A stretch of DNA of 64,000 nt. Source: Aselliscus stoliczkanus. Its lineage: Eukaryota > Chordata > Mammalia > Chiroptera > Hipposideridae. Location: positions 99,352,709-99,416,708 of the forward strand of contig CM066737.1 of assembly GCA_033961575.1 (NCBI GenBank), read 5' to 3'. The position numbers and the translations under genes are program-made. Below are positions 43,478-54,250 of the stretch, piece after piece. The notes under the pieces are model-generated. The model was not told where the DNA came from, made no database searches, and was given only the letters and a program-made list of their open reading frames with translations. How positions within the stretch are numbered: the stretch's first letter is position 1; the number at the start of each line of letters is the position of its first letter.

Positions 43478-44810
43478 CTTTATAAGTAATTGGTTCCTAT
43501 TTTCAAAAGAAATGTGGACAAATCAGAGAAGATGTAGTCTGGAGCCGGCAGGAAAAGTGTACTGTTCTGTTTCTCCCATGCCTGAGACTTCCACAGAAGA
43601 GAGAGGTTGGGGTGGGGCCAGGAAGAGAGACGGAGCCCATGCTGTCATACTTGCCCAAAGGTGCCCCACGGCGTGGGGGGAAAGGGGAGAGAGTGATGGC
43701 TTAGAAGGCCCAAAGCAGGACCACTGGACAGAGGCAAAGGCTGAGGGGAAGAATGGGTGGGCGGGTCAGGACCATAATAAGCCAGAGCCTTCATTCCTAA
43801 CCCCTGGGAGCCAAGCAGGAGGGAACAGGCCAGGGGCCCAGCTGGAAACGAAATCTACTCAGTATCTCCTCCGTGACCACCTCTCCCAGTAAGAACTTTA
43901 TTTCACATTGAAACCTGGGGCACACACCCATCCTTAGTTATGATTGAAATACTCATTTCACAGAAAACATTTATCTTTACTACATGAGATGTATTCTGAT
44001 ATTTTTTGATTCAAATCTGTTCCTTTTTTTTTTTTAAAGCTGATTGTGACCTGGCTTGCCCTCGGCTTGAAAACACAGTGCTACATGAAGCCTCACATGC
44101 AAAGTTCTTTCTGCCAGTTAATTTTTCTGTTTTTCTTTTTCTATCCACCCACCCCAACCTGTGAAAAATGTAAACCATGTAATTGATCATTTCCTTTTTT
44201 GGTATGGCTGTCAGGAAATTCAAAGCCGAATTTGTTTGACCAAGCGGTCTCTATATGATAGAAATATATCGTAAAGACTGATGCCTTAACTTTCCCTGGC
44301 TCTTGACCATTTAACTGTACTTTTCCCCATCCTAATTATTCATGTATTTTTGTTTTACTGCATGAATTCTTAGGAGCTGCCACAACTTATGTGGAATGTG
44401 ATGGAAAGCGATCATAGAATACATAAGAAATCGTTGAAAAGTTTTGATCTCAACTGAGAAAAGCTTAGAGTAAAGTCTGCATCCTTAGAGGTTATTTTTT
44501 TGAAGTGGGGTCTGGAGTATATTATTTTCTTTTAGCTCTGTGATTCTCTGATTGATTTTTCTGGCCTTCGTTCTTTGTTGCAGATTATCTAGAAAGCTCT
44601 GCCCCTCCTCTTATTTTATTGTATTTTTAAAAGAAATTTACTGTAGTTGTGAAGTTAGAATTCAGGGAATGTTGGTATTGGTGTGGATGGACGAAGGTGT
44701 TGTTTTGTTGGTATTGGTGTGGAGGAAGGTGTCGTTTTGCTTTTTTTTTTTTCTTTAGAAAGGGACATTTTTACTTGCACTTGCATGTTCTATTGTAGAA
44801 TGCCATTTGT
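43478..44810. other. No gene seen
   Basis: A 173-codon open frame at 43371-43892 starts inside the Tigger1 end and runs into unique sequence; it has no recognisable domain. The rest is AT-rich intron. Confidence 0.5.
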
Positions 44811-44827
44811 TTATGGACACATTTTTT

Positions 44828-44968
44828 TTTTTTTTACCTGAGCCATCCTGCTACCTGTTGGCAGCTCAGCAGCAGCTCAGCTTGGGCTGGGCATCGAACT
44901 GTTGTTGCTCAGAGCTCAGTTTGCACTCTTGAGTGAGCTCTTAACCAACTGAGCCACTCGGCCAGCCC
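44828..44968 (-). mobile_element. Bat SINE (GAGCGAGCTC hairpin type), antisense, with TSD
   Basis: ACCTGAGCCATCCTGCTACC at left, CTTAACCAACTGAGCCACTC and GGCCAGCCC at right. TGGACACATTTTTT flanks both sides. This family carries an inverted GAGCTCGCTC/GAGGGCGAGCTGAGCTC-like stretch in place of the GCTTGGGAAGCC stem of the short SINEs. Confidence 0.88.
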
Positions 44969-45069
44969 TGGACACATTTTTTAAATCCTATGAATTTCCA
45001 CTAATGGAGCGCCCTGCCTCAGGTCGGGGTGGGGGGGGGAATGTGCTGCTGGTTGTCATCCCCCTTCTT

Positions 45070-45100
45070 TTTTTTTTAGCTGAGCCATCCTGCTAACTCG
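45070..45100 (-). mobile_element. 31-bp SINE tail insertion
   Basis: TTTTTTTTAGCTGAGCCATC then CTGCTAACTCG equals the 3' end of the GAGCGAGCTC-type SINE (compare 49738-49760). CCCTTCTT at 45062-45069 and 45101-45108 is a TSD. Confidence 0.6.
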
Positions 45101-45599
45101 CCCTTCTTGCTTTGATGTCCAAGTGGTTTCTGTGGCAACTGCAGCCTCTGCCTGTGAGCACACCTGCCACAGGTGTCCTCAGAGAACCCGCAGTTAGGGT
45201 TGCATTTCCCCTCTACTCCCCAACCTCCAGTCACTCCCCATGCTTCTGGATAGTGCAGCCTCTTGAGCTTATACCAAGGCCAGAACCCACCTTGTCATGC
45301 GGTTAGTGCACCCTAACTTTCACTGCACCCCAGGTCAGGAGGCTCTGAGGGAGGATGACATGAACAGACTGCCTGATACACCTGGACCTTTAGGTGATGT
45401 AGTCAAGGGAGGAAGTGTTTGGCGTTGAATCAGCTTTTTACCGAAGCTTTCTGTAAGCAAGTGAAAAGTAAACAAAGGAACAAACAAGGCTAGTTCCAGG
45501 CAGAAAAAAAAAAGTTGCGATAGAAAAGAAACATAATTTTAGTGTACCTGGTGGCTAGGCTTTCATTGATGTTTGTGGAGTCCTAATGATGGGGATCGG

Positions 45600-45985
45600 T
45601 TTGCTGGGGCTGTCAGAACAAAGTACCACTGACTGGGTGGGCACAAATGTATTTGTTCACAGCTCCCTGCAGAAGTCTGAAAACCATCTCAATAGGGTTG
45701 GTTCCTTCTGGGGGTTGTGAGGGAAAGATCTGTTCTAGGCCTTTCTCCTTGTGGATGACCATCTTTGTCCTTTGTCTCTTCACATCCACTTCCCTCGATG
45801 CGTGTCTCTGGGTCCAAATTTCTCCTTTATATAAACACACTAGTCATACTGGGTTAGGGCTCACCCTAAAGATCTCACCTTAACTAATTATATCTGTAAT
45901 GACCCTGTTTCCAAATAAGGTCACATTCTGGATTACTGGGGGCTACGACATATGCGTTTTTTTGGGGGGAAGCAGTTCAACCCTG
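45600..45985 (-). mobile_element. MaLR-type LTR, antisense
   Basis: TTTGCTGGGGCTGTCAGAAC, AAAGTACCACTGACTGGGTG, TTTCTCCTTGTGGATGACCA, CCCTGTTTCCAAATAAGGTC, TACTGGGGGCTACGACATAT in the order of a reverse MaLR/MST/MLT1-type LTR. Confidence 0.7.
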
Positions 45986-45989
45986 AAAG

Positions 45990-47310
45990 ACATTGAACAT
46001 TGATCCAACCAAAGTGCTGATTCACCCATGTAGGGGGTGTGGGAGCATAGGGAGTGTGCAGGGGGTTGCAGGGGTGGGGTGAGTGAGGAGAACAAAGATT
46101 TCAGTTCAGCTTCCATGCTGGGAAAGCAGCAAGTAATGGCCGAGAGTGAAGACATCAAGGCATTTGGATGTTGGCATCTTATTTAGAGACCTGGAAGCAA
46201 ATACCAAATGATCAATTAAAAGAGGTCAAAGTGGTTGCCTCTGGGGAGGGGGAGTGGGGGAGGGTGGGATTGTGCTCTTTTTCCTAACAGACCTTTATAG
46301 CTATTTGAATCTCCAAGCATGCGCAGGGTGACTTAGGTGACTTGGGTGACAAGGACCTGTGTTGCCTGTGCTGCTGCCTGCACTGAGCTGCTCTTGCCTT
46401 CATTTGAGATGATAAAAGGAAATGGGGACTGTGTTGGCATTAAAGGTCACTACCGACAAAGGGTGAAGTCTCAGGTTTTCTGGGACCTATTTTTTGTTTA
46501 ATTCTGAAAGGACAAAATAGTTACATTTTAGCTCCCTTACATGGGATCTACTTTAACATATTCAAAAGCAGGGTTTTTGGGAGTGATGTACTTTACTGCA
46601 TATTTGAAATTCTTCAGAAAATGTCTACTTTCTTTTCTCTCTGCAGCTATCAATTTAGATGCGAGCTAGAAGCATCTGATAGGCACTGTCGCTAACCCAC
46701 TGTGAACTTAGTTTTATTTTGGTTATGGGCAATTGTTTCCTGTTTGTTTTTGTGGGGGACAGCAGCGATAGACCTCCCCTCCTTTTTTCCGAAATCACCC
46801 CTTTACCTGTGCAAACCTTTCTCTCTCCACACTCCTGTGATGTGATGGAAAATTCTGAATGCTGAAGTGGGCACTTCTATATGCACAGAGCCTAATGATG
46901 TCAAATAGCTTGTGGAATGTGCTAGTCTGTTAAGTAGCTGGTGGAATGAATGTATTAAGCCATCTGTGGAAGCGATTAGAAGAAAAAATGTGGCAAAAGA
47001 GCAGACCAGGACAGTTAAAAAATTACTTTGTGGCACACAATTGAATTAAGTTAGTACTAGTTAGAAATTAACGTTCACACCATCAGTGTACACACTTAAA
47101 TGACAAAAAGGATTCCAATTATAATATGTGGCACATCGGTCAACTGCTTATTCAAAAAATTTATATATTCCTTGTTTGTGTAGTGCTATGCCTGCTGGAG
47201 CTAAGAGTAAATGAAAATATATACCTGGTCCCTTCTTTTAAGGAACTTAAATCTGTTTTAGAGTGATAAGACACACAATTTAAGACATAATAAGAATTCA
47301 AATAGCAGTC
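45990..47310. other. No gene seen
   Basis: Unique-looking intronic sequence. Confidence 0.5.
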
Positions 47311-47340
47311 TAGGACAGAGGTCAGCAAACTACGGGCTAC

Positions 47341-47516
47341 AGGGACAGCCAGTTAGCTCAGGTGGTTAGAACACAGGCTCATAACACCAAGGTTTCCAGT
47401 TCTATCCCCACATGGGCCACTGAGATGTACCCTCCACAACTAGATTAAAGACAACTACTTGACTTGGAGCTGATGGGTGCTGAAAAACACACTGTTCCCC
47501 AATTAAAAAAAAAGAA
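47341..47516 (+). mobile_element. VES-type bat SINE inside the hAT element
   Basis: AGCCAGTTAGCTCAGGTGGT head (clear A-box-like region), CAGTTCTATCCCCACATGGG, CTTGGAGCTGATGGGTGCTG, ACACTGTTCCCCAATTAAAA tail. Same family as 30447. Confidence 0.88.
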
Positions 47517-47517
47517 T

Positions 47518-47690
47518 ACAGGGCCGGCCGAGTGGCTCAGTTGGTTAAGAGCTCGCTCAAGAGGGCGAGCTGAGCTCTGAGCAACAGCAGTTCGATGCCC
47601 AGCCCAAGCTGAGCTGCCGCTGAGCTGCCAACAGGTAGCAGGATGGCTCAGCTAAAAAAATAAATGAAAGAATAAAATTTAGAAAACAAC
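47518..47690 (+). mobile_element. Bat SINE (GAGCGAGCTC hairpin type), sense
   Basis: GGGCCGGCCGAGTGGCTCAG head, AAGAGCTCGCTCAAGAGGGC then GAGCTGAGCTC (strong inverted repeat), AGTTCGATGCCCAGCCC block, GCCAACAGGTAGCAGGATGG, A-rich tail. It follows the VES-type copy directly. Confidence 0.9.
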
Positions 47691-47909
47691 AACAAAATAC
47701 TGTGGATTACAGACCAAATCTGGCCTGCTGATTATTTTTGTAAATAAACTTTTATTGAAACACAACCATGTTCGTTCATTTTCCTGTTGTCCATGGCTGC
47801 CTTCTCGCTATAATGGAAGAGCTGAGTAGTTGCAACAGAACATATGGCCCACAAAGCCAAACATATGTACTATCTGGCCCTTGAAGATAAAGTTTATCAA
47901 CTTCTGATT

Positions 47910-49355
47910 AATGACAGTAATTCAAAAGATGTTACAAGGCAGTGATTTAATTAGAAGTGATTTGGTTAGTTAACGCTGTAGTTGGTAAGTCTGTGAATAT
48001 AGTGGTGGGTGGCCCAAGACAGGATTTGAAGTTGATCGCAAGCCATGAAGATGGAAGGCATTTTATGATGGAAGAAACAGGAGCCAGATTTGGAACATTA
48101 ATGGTGTCCTCTGGGGAAGAGCATGTGGGGTGATGTGGACCAGGACAGCCCACCTGGCACTGGGGCCGGAGACTGGGTATAAATGCAAGTGAGATTGTCA
48201 GCGCCAAACCTGTGGCAGGTTGTGCTGGCCTTTGAGGTCCAGGATCAAGAATGGAAACCTTCCCCAAATGTATGCTTTCTTTCAAAGGCAACATTCATTT
48301 ACAGAATAAATATTGATTCCAGACCTGTTATGTGGTTGACCTCCAACGGGATGGTAGCATTCGTTGAGGCACATCCTATTCATGGACTAGTAAATTCAGC
48401 TTATTTTTTTCACGGAGTGCCAGCTCTAGGTGTGTTTGAAGAAATCGCTGTCACCTCCAGGAGGTTTAACCCTGAGATCCTGGGAAGGCCGCTAACGCCA
48501 GGAGACTTGGATGGATGGGCAGTCTTCTGGTCCAGCAGTGTTGTGGAGAGTCTTGTGAGAAGGGAATTCCGGAAAGAAATGTGTAGATGAGAAATTTTGG
48601 GGTGGAGGAAGGAAGGAGGAGACCGCCCCCGCCATGTCCTGGGGCACTTCTTTGTCTCTTCCTTTCCGTTAGGGCTGCTGCACTGTCCGCCGGTCTGTCT
48701 TGGTGTGCAAAGCTCCCTACGCAGGTCCTCACAGGGTGTGCTGCCACCCTCTGGATCCCCAGCCTTATGCAGTGGGTTGGTCATCATAACCTTTCCACCT
48801 GCTGACATCTGCCCCATTCTGTGACTGCCCTCCCTGCCAGTCTGTATTGGCACCTGGCACCTGGCAGGCACTGAGCTTTCCCACTCTCCCTAGAGCAGTG
48901 GTTTGAGGCCACTGAGCTCAGCTCGGAATCCTTTGTCTCCTCCTTGCGCACAGCCCTGGGACGCCCATGCAGTGCTTGTTTCCTGCCTTGCTGTGGGCTC
49001 TGGGGGTGGTGAGGATAGGCTAAGGGGCTGTTGCCCATGCTGCTGGGTCCTCACAGCTGACATCAGTGCCTCCGCTTACCTCTTCTCCACTCCTGTGTAC
49101 ACATACACACACTGCAAAAGAAAATTCTACGGTGTGTTTTGTGCTGAGCTTCTTCTAGACTGTTTCTCAAACTCCTCAGATGTTCTTCTCACGCTTGACC
49201 TTCAACCACAGATGACCCCAGTGCTGATGTCAGAGGTGTTGGCTCCCTTGTGCACCCTCATTTTTACACCTTTGTGTTGCTATTAGAATACGTACCCCCT
49301 TTTATCCTCTTTTCATCTCATGTCAGAGAAAGAAATATCCTCCCTCCCCCCCTCC
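47910..49355. other. No gene supported
   Basis: A 135-codon + strand frame (48183-48590) is open, but I recognise no domain and see no matching splice sites or codon bias. The rest is ordinary intron. Confidence 0.45.
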
Positions 49356-49356
49356 C

Positions 49357-49490
49357 TTTTTTTCTTTGACCTGAGCCATCCTGCCACCTGTTGGCATCTC
49401 AGCTCGGGCTGGGCATCGAACTGCTGTTGCTCAGAGCTCAGCTCGCACTCTTGAGCGAGCTCTTAACCAACTGAGCCACTCGGCCGGCCC
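49357..49490 (-). mobile_element. Bat SINE (GAGCGAGCTC hairpin type), antisense, with TSD
   Basis: CCTGAGCCATCCTGCCACCT to CCACTCGGCCGGCCC. TATCCTCCCT at 49336-49345 and 49491-49500 is exact. Confidence 0.92.
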
Positions 49491-49726
49491 TATCCTCCCT
49501 CTTCTTTTCATCCTTTCCTGATTTTTCTCCCATGATGGGCCGCTTGACTCATATTCGTGTTGGCCAGCCCTGTTCCCCCAGCCTCTCAATAAATACTGAC
49601 TGGATGCAAGGGCAATTCTATCAGAGCAAATGTCAGCCGAGAAGCCACAGGGTGGGCAGGCCTAATGTGGCCTGCTTTCATGTCTGAGCGTGCTTTGTGT
49701 ACTCCCGTGTGCACTTGGGTATCTTT

Positions 49727-49872
49727 TTTTTTTTTTTTTAAGCTGAGCCATCCTGCCACCTGTTGGCAGCTCAACGGCAACTCAGCTCGGGCTGGCCTCG
49801 AACCGCTGTTGCTCAGAGCTCAGCTCGCACTCTTGAGCAAGCTCTTAACCAACTGAGCCACTCGGCTGGCCC
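49727..49872 (-). mobile_element. Bat SINE (GAGCGAGCTC hairpin type), antisense, with 17-bp TSD
   Basis: T tract, AGCTGAGCCATCCTGCCACC to CCACTCGGCTGGCCC. TGCACTTGGGTATCTTT on the left and TGCACTTGGGTGTCTTT on the right. Confidence 0.93.
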
Positions 49873-49929
49873 TGCACTTGGGTGTCTTTACATTTTTATC
49901 TGTGTAGCCACAGTCTCTGGAGCTTATGT

Positions 49930-50045
49930 CTCAGAACATCTTCACTGATTGAAAAAATATGAGCAGAAACGGGCAAGAGGACAGGTTTTGAATCCAGACT
50001 GAGTGGGTGCTGGGCTCTCAGTTCCCTACCCTTGGACAAGTTAGC
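49930..50045 (+). repeat. MIR fragment
   Basis: TTTTGAATCCAGACTGAGTG then ACCCTTGGACAAGTTAGCTG fits the MIR core. Confidence 0.5.
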
Positions 50046-50109
50046 TGGTCTCCCTGGGAACCCGATTCTTCCTAAGTTGGGAACAGCAATAGGCACTTCA
50101 TAGATTGTA

Positions 50110-50655
50110 TGCCAGTTAATACTGCTGTGTGACAAGTCACTCCAAACTTAGCACCTTCAAACAGCCATTTTATTACGCTCATGGATTTTGTGGATCAAGA
50201 ATTTGGACAGGGCGCGGTTAGGGATGGCTTGTCTCAGCTCCACAATGTCTGGGGCCTCAGCTGGAAAGACTTGAAGGCTGTGGGTGACTCAGCAGCAGGG
50301 GAGCTGGAATCATCTCAAGGCTCTGACACGCGCGCGCGTGGCAGCAGGCTGGATGACTCAGCATCTGGGTGGCTGAGTGCTTGCTATTGGGCCCAGGGTG
50401 TGACTTGGCTTCCTCACAGCATGGCGGCCTTTGGGGTATTCCAGCAAGTGGGTTGGAAACTGCATGTTAGTCTCTTGTCACCCAGCCTCTGAAGTCACCT
50501 AGCTTCACTTCTTTGTACCCTCCTGATCACAGTGCTGACAAGCCTGGCCGCATTCGAGGGCCCAGGAAATGGAGATTAGATTCCCCCTGTTGATGGCTGC
50601 GGTCACATTGATGGAAGAGGTTGCTATAGTCATCTTGGAACTAGAATCTGCCACA
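50110..50655 (-). mobile_element. MLT1-type (MaLR) LTR, antisense
   Basis: TGCCAGTTAATACTGCTGTG, GGATTTTGTGGATCAAGAAT, GGGGCCTCAGCTGGAAAGAC, CAGCATGGCGGCCT, ending AATCTGCCACA. Diverged, with the order preserved. Confidence 0.7.
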
Positions 50656-50732
50656 GGTTGGTTGTTACATTTAAATGAGGTGACCCATCAAGACACCTGA
50701 CACGTAGAAATTAGGAGTGTAGTTTTGGTCAG

Positions 50733-50850
50733 CACATATTTATTACGTCCCTGCTATATGCCAGGCTTTAGGCCAGCACTGAGTGTACAGAGGTAAACAC
50801 GGCAGACATGCTCCCTGCCTTCTTTTAGCTTTCGCTCTGGTGGGGGATTC
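50733..50850 (-). repeat. L2 fragment, antisense
   Basis: ATATTTATTACGTCCCTGCT, ATATGCCAGGCTTTAGGC and CATGCTCCCTGCCTTC follow the antisense L2 end. Confidence 0.7.
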
Positions 50851-51164
50851 AGGCAGCAATCCAGTGTGGTTAGATCTGTGACAAGGACTCGGAATTGCAT
50901 CTCCTTTCATGGAGAGGGACAAGTTGAGCATCTGGATTTGTTTATTTCATTTGAGGTGAGAAGGAGGTGAATTTCCCCCGCCAATGAATGATGAGGAAGG
51001 GCGATCTGCCCCGTGTTAATGTGAGCCTGCTCGCTGCTGCCTTTCTCGTGGCACTTCTGCAGACCTGTAGGCTCGGAGCCCCGAAAAGTATTTCAGAAAT
51101 CATCAGGCCTGGGGCCCACAAGCACCCCGTCACCCTATTGTTCAATGCAGACCTATGATCCTCC

Positions 51165-51480
51165 TTCCTAAAACGGGGGTTTAGGAGAGTGGTAGAGGTG
51201 TAGAGTCACCTGGGGAACTGTCTTCAACCTACCTATGACGCCCCACCCCCACCCCATTCTGATGTAGACCAGGCTAGGGGAGGGAGGCAGGGGGAGGCTG
51301 CTAAGGTGATTCTGACACCTGTGTGAGGAGCCCATGCGATACAGCCCAGCACTTCTCAGATGACTCGGTGTGTGTCAGTCCCCTGGGATCTTGTTACACT
51401 GCAGCTTCTGATTCAGGAGGTCCCCCTCAGGCCAGGGCCTGCTGCTGAACAGTGAGGCTGCAGGGAAGACCAGTAAGGCA
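51165..51480 (+). mobile_element. Two adjacent MER20/MER58-like hAT remnants
   Basis: AGAGTCACCTGGGGAACTG with GGTGATTCTGACACCTGTG, then AGCACTTCTCAGATGACTCG with GGGATCTTGTTACACTGCAG and TCTGATTCAGGAGGTCC. They resemble the hAT-Charlie MITE consensus, but the ends are lost. Confidence 0.5.
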
Positions 51481-51589
51481 CAGAGGGAGATGCCTCTTGA
51501 GGCTGGCCCCTCCAAATGAGCAGCCAGCTCTCAGAGAGTGGGGTGCTGAGGGCTAGGCAGGTGACCTGCTATGTTTCAGCACACATTTC

Positions 51590-52470
51590 TTACAGATGAG
51601 GACTCTGTTAAAAACCATACTGACGGTATCACTTTTACACCTAAACAACCAAAACCACAGCTTTCCTTATACCAAACTCATCTCAAGAAACCCCAAATCA
51701 GAATCTAAATTGATGCAGCCACTATGGAAAACAGTATGGAGGTTCCTTAAAAAATTAAAAATAAAATTACCATATGATCCAGTAATTCCACTTCTGGATC
51801 TATATCTGAAGGAAATGAAATCAGCACTTTGAAGAGATATCTGCACCACCATGTTCTTTGCAGCATTATTCACAATAGCCAGCACATAGAAATGGCTTAT
51901 ATATGCATGTGTGGATGAATGGATAAAGGAAATGTGGTATGTATATACAATGGAATATTATTCAGCCATAAAAAGAAGGAAATCCTGCCATTTGCAACAC
52001 CATGGAGGAACTTTGAGGGCATTATGCTAAGTGAAATAAGTCAGACAGAGAAAGACAAATACTGTATGCTATCACTTTGTGGAATCTAAAAAAGCCAAGC
52101 TATGGAAACAGTAGACTGGTGCTTGTCAGGGGTTGAGAGTGGGGTGGGGGAAATGGGGAGCTGTTGGTCAGAGCACATAACAAATTGCTAGTAATAAGGT
52201 GAATAAGTTCTGGGGGATCTGGGTGACTGTAGTTAACAACATTATTGTGCACTTGAAAGTTGCTAAGAGGATAGATCTTATATTTCACCCTTATCATCAC
52301 CTCAACAGAATGGTAATTATGTGAGGTGAAGGATGTGTTAACAAACCTGATTGTGGTAATCATGTTGCAATATAAGTGTATCTCATCATTACATTGTATA
52401 CCTTAAACATTGTATACAGTTTTGTATGACAGTTATACCTCACTAAAGCTGAATGAAAAAAGAAAAGACA
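51590..52470 (+). mobile_element. L1 3' end, sense (older family)
   Basis: After a diverged start, ORF2 C-terminal text appears on the + strand: LMQPLWKTVWRFLKKLKIKL and YDPVIPLLDLYLKEM (51712-51826), then the noncoding remains of ORF2 (GGAATATTATTCAGCCATAA) and a 3' UTR. The ORF is closed by a stop at 51830. Confidence 0.85.
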
Positions 52471-52497
52471 TAAAACATAACAGATAAAAATAAAAGT

Positions 52498-52501
52498 TAC
52501 A

Positions 52502-52538
<37 letters not shown>
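52498..52538. repeat. (CA)n microsatellite
   Basis: Almost pure CA run. Confidence 0.95.
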
Positions 52539-52539
<1 letters not shown>

Positions 52540-52540
<1 letters not shown>

Positions 52541-53083
52541 CAACCAAAAAAAGAATCAAACCCAAATTCAAAATGTTCCCAGGAGGCCTTGCAGCTCTGT
52601 TCCAAGGTCCACGCTTGCAGGCGTGTGGCTGAGAACACATTTTGGATTGTGCTTGTTGCGTTTTGTATTTTTTAAGTGGCTAAAAGTACAATTTAACAAA
52701 GGAATTAGGATTAAGCATTGTATAACCTCCAAAGCAAATGCAGTTTAAGTCCCAGTTGCCTCAGGGTTTCTTTTATAATGCATGTCTTATAAGGAGAAAA
52801 TCATAATTTTGGTTACTGTAGGTATATTTTATAATTATTCCCAGAGAGTAAACTGTAGCACTGAAAAGGAAAAATATTTTTGGATCAGGTCTTTATTTAA
52901 AAATATTTGTAGAGAATGCCTTTAATAATGAATTCAGGTGTTGAAACACGTAGCACATAGACAATACACACACGCACACACACTTAATATCTTCTTGCCT
53001 TTAAGAAGCTGTGTTCCTTTTCAGGTGCATTTCCGAATCCTTGTGAAACTCCTGATTGCTCCAGCTCAAGTTATGCCAGCATT
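52540..53083. other. No feature seen
   Basis: AT-rich intron; a short CA patch at 52965-52983. Confidence 0.5.
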
Positions 53084-53115
53084 AAGATTTCCCTCCTAAA
53101 CCTATGTTTTTTTTT

Positions 53116-53573
53116 GTTTTTTTTTGTTTTTTTTTTAAAGATTTTATTGGGGAATTGGCGGAGGGGAACAGCGTTGGGGAATCGGGGAAGGGGAACGAAC
53201 AGACAAGTTGCTGTCTTTTTGTTCTTCAGTTTAGTTGCGGAGGATGTTGCTTCACTGTTGGTATCGTCATTGTGCTCTTCCCGGATGAGGCAGATCGGTC
53301 GCTGGCCTCTGGATGTCGCTCACCGCAGCTATTGGCAGCTCATGCTGGCTGCCAGCCGCTCACGCTGGCTGCGGGCCACTCACTGTAGCCTATGGCAGCC
53401 CACTGCAGCAGGGGCTGCAGCCCACACCATCACCGGGGCTCACACAGCCCAGCTCCAGGTGGAGCTGTTGTTAGCTGTAGAGGGCAGTGTCACTGGCTCT
53501 CATGTGGGATCCGAACCGGGGCTGCTGGCATCCCAAAACCAGCGCTTAACCAATGCGCCACTTGGCCGGCCCT
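53116..53573 (-). mobile_element. Long bat SINE, antisense, with TSD
   Basis: Interrupted T tract, GATTTTATTGGGGAATTGGC, GC-rich body, head complement CCACTTGGCCGGCCC. TAAACCTATGTTTTTTTT precedes and follows it. Confidence 0.9.
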
Positions 53574-53590
53574 AAACCTATGTTTTTTTT

Positions 53591-53681
53591 GAGGGCAGTG
53601 TCACTGGCCCTCATACGTGGGATCCGAACTGGGGCCGCTGGCTTCCCAAGCCAGCGCTTAACCACCACGCCACTTGGCTGA
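53591..53681 (-). mobile_element. Short bat SINE, antisense, head truncated
   Basis: GAGGGCAGTGTCACTGGCCC to CGCCACTTGGCTG. The final GGCC of the head is missing where L1 sequence begins. It uses the T-run of the neighbouring TSD as its tail. Confidence 0.85.
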
Positions 53682-53682
53682 T

Positions 53683-53923
53683 CACTGAACTGTACACCTG
53701 AAGCTGAGGTTGTATGATATTGTATACCAACTGTAATTGAATATATAGATAGTCATAGGATGTGGATTATAATGTGGAAGGGAGTCAGAGGAAGTGTAAT
53801 AGATATATATAATATGGGGGGGAGGAGTGGGGTGGCCAAATGGGGGAGGGGGATTGTCACTTTGAGGGGTAAAAAGTATAACTATTGCACTGTGTTGTAC
53901 ACCTGAAACTAATTAAAAAAAAA
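53683..53923 (+). mobile_element. 5'-truncated L1 3' UTR with TSD
   Basis: ACTGAACTGTACACCTGAAG, AATTGAATATATAGATAGTC and TATTGCACTGTGTTGTACAC then A-rich tail; same UTR family as 1-400 (antisense). AAGATTTCCCTCCT at 53084-53097 and 53924-53937 brackets the L1 together with both SINEs. Confidence 0.85.
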
Positions 53924-54019
53924 AAGATTTCCCTCCTCATCTCCCATGTTTAGTGCAGAACATTTTTCTCCTCCTTGCACATGTAGAGCATTTTAACAAT
54001 CCAGAAGTGTTTCATCAAG

Positions 54020-54250
54020 CATTTCTTAAAGATAAGGACTCTTCAAAACTGTAATTACAATATCATTTTTACATGCACAACAACTAACAATGTTACCTTA
54101 TCAGACATGCAGTTCCAACATCCAGTTATTACACATAGTTAAAATATTCTAAAGGGCATCTGTTCAAATCTGAAGTTGGAAGGTCCATAGTTTGTAATTG
54201 GTTGGTTGTCTCTGAGTCTCTTTTAATCTAGGTTCCCACTCCTTTTCTTT
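54020..54250 (-). mobile_element. Possible old L1 3' UTR fragment
   Basis: AAAGATAAGGACTCTTCAAA and GTCTCTGAGTCTCTTTTAAT are blocks of an old antisense L1 UTR. Weak. Confidence 0.35.

Larger units (their letters stand above)
47318..47906 (+). mobile_element. hAT-type MITE split by two SINEs
   Basis: Left end GTCAGCAAACTACGGGCTAC; after the SINEs it resumes GACCAAATCTGGCCTGCTGA, TAAATAAACTTTTATTGAAA, GGCCCACAAAGCCAAA, and ends AAGTTTATCAACTTCTGATT, complementary in type to the left end. I could not fix the family name. Confidence 0.7.

Noticed and set aside
43371..43892. 173-codon + strand frame
   Set aside because: It begins inside the Tigger1 terminus and reads through unrelated sequence; composition-driven.
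48183..48590. 135-codon + strand frame
   Set aside because: Open but without recognisable domain, signal, codon bias or splice sites; one frame of this length is expected by chance in 64 kb.
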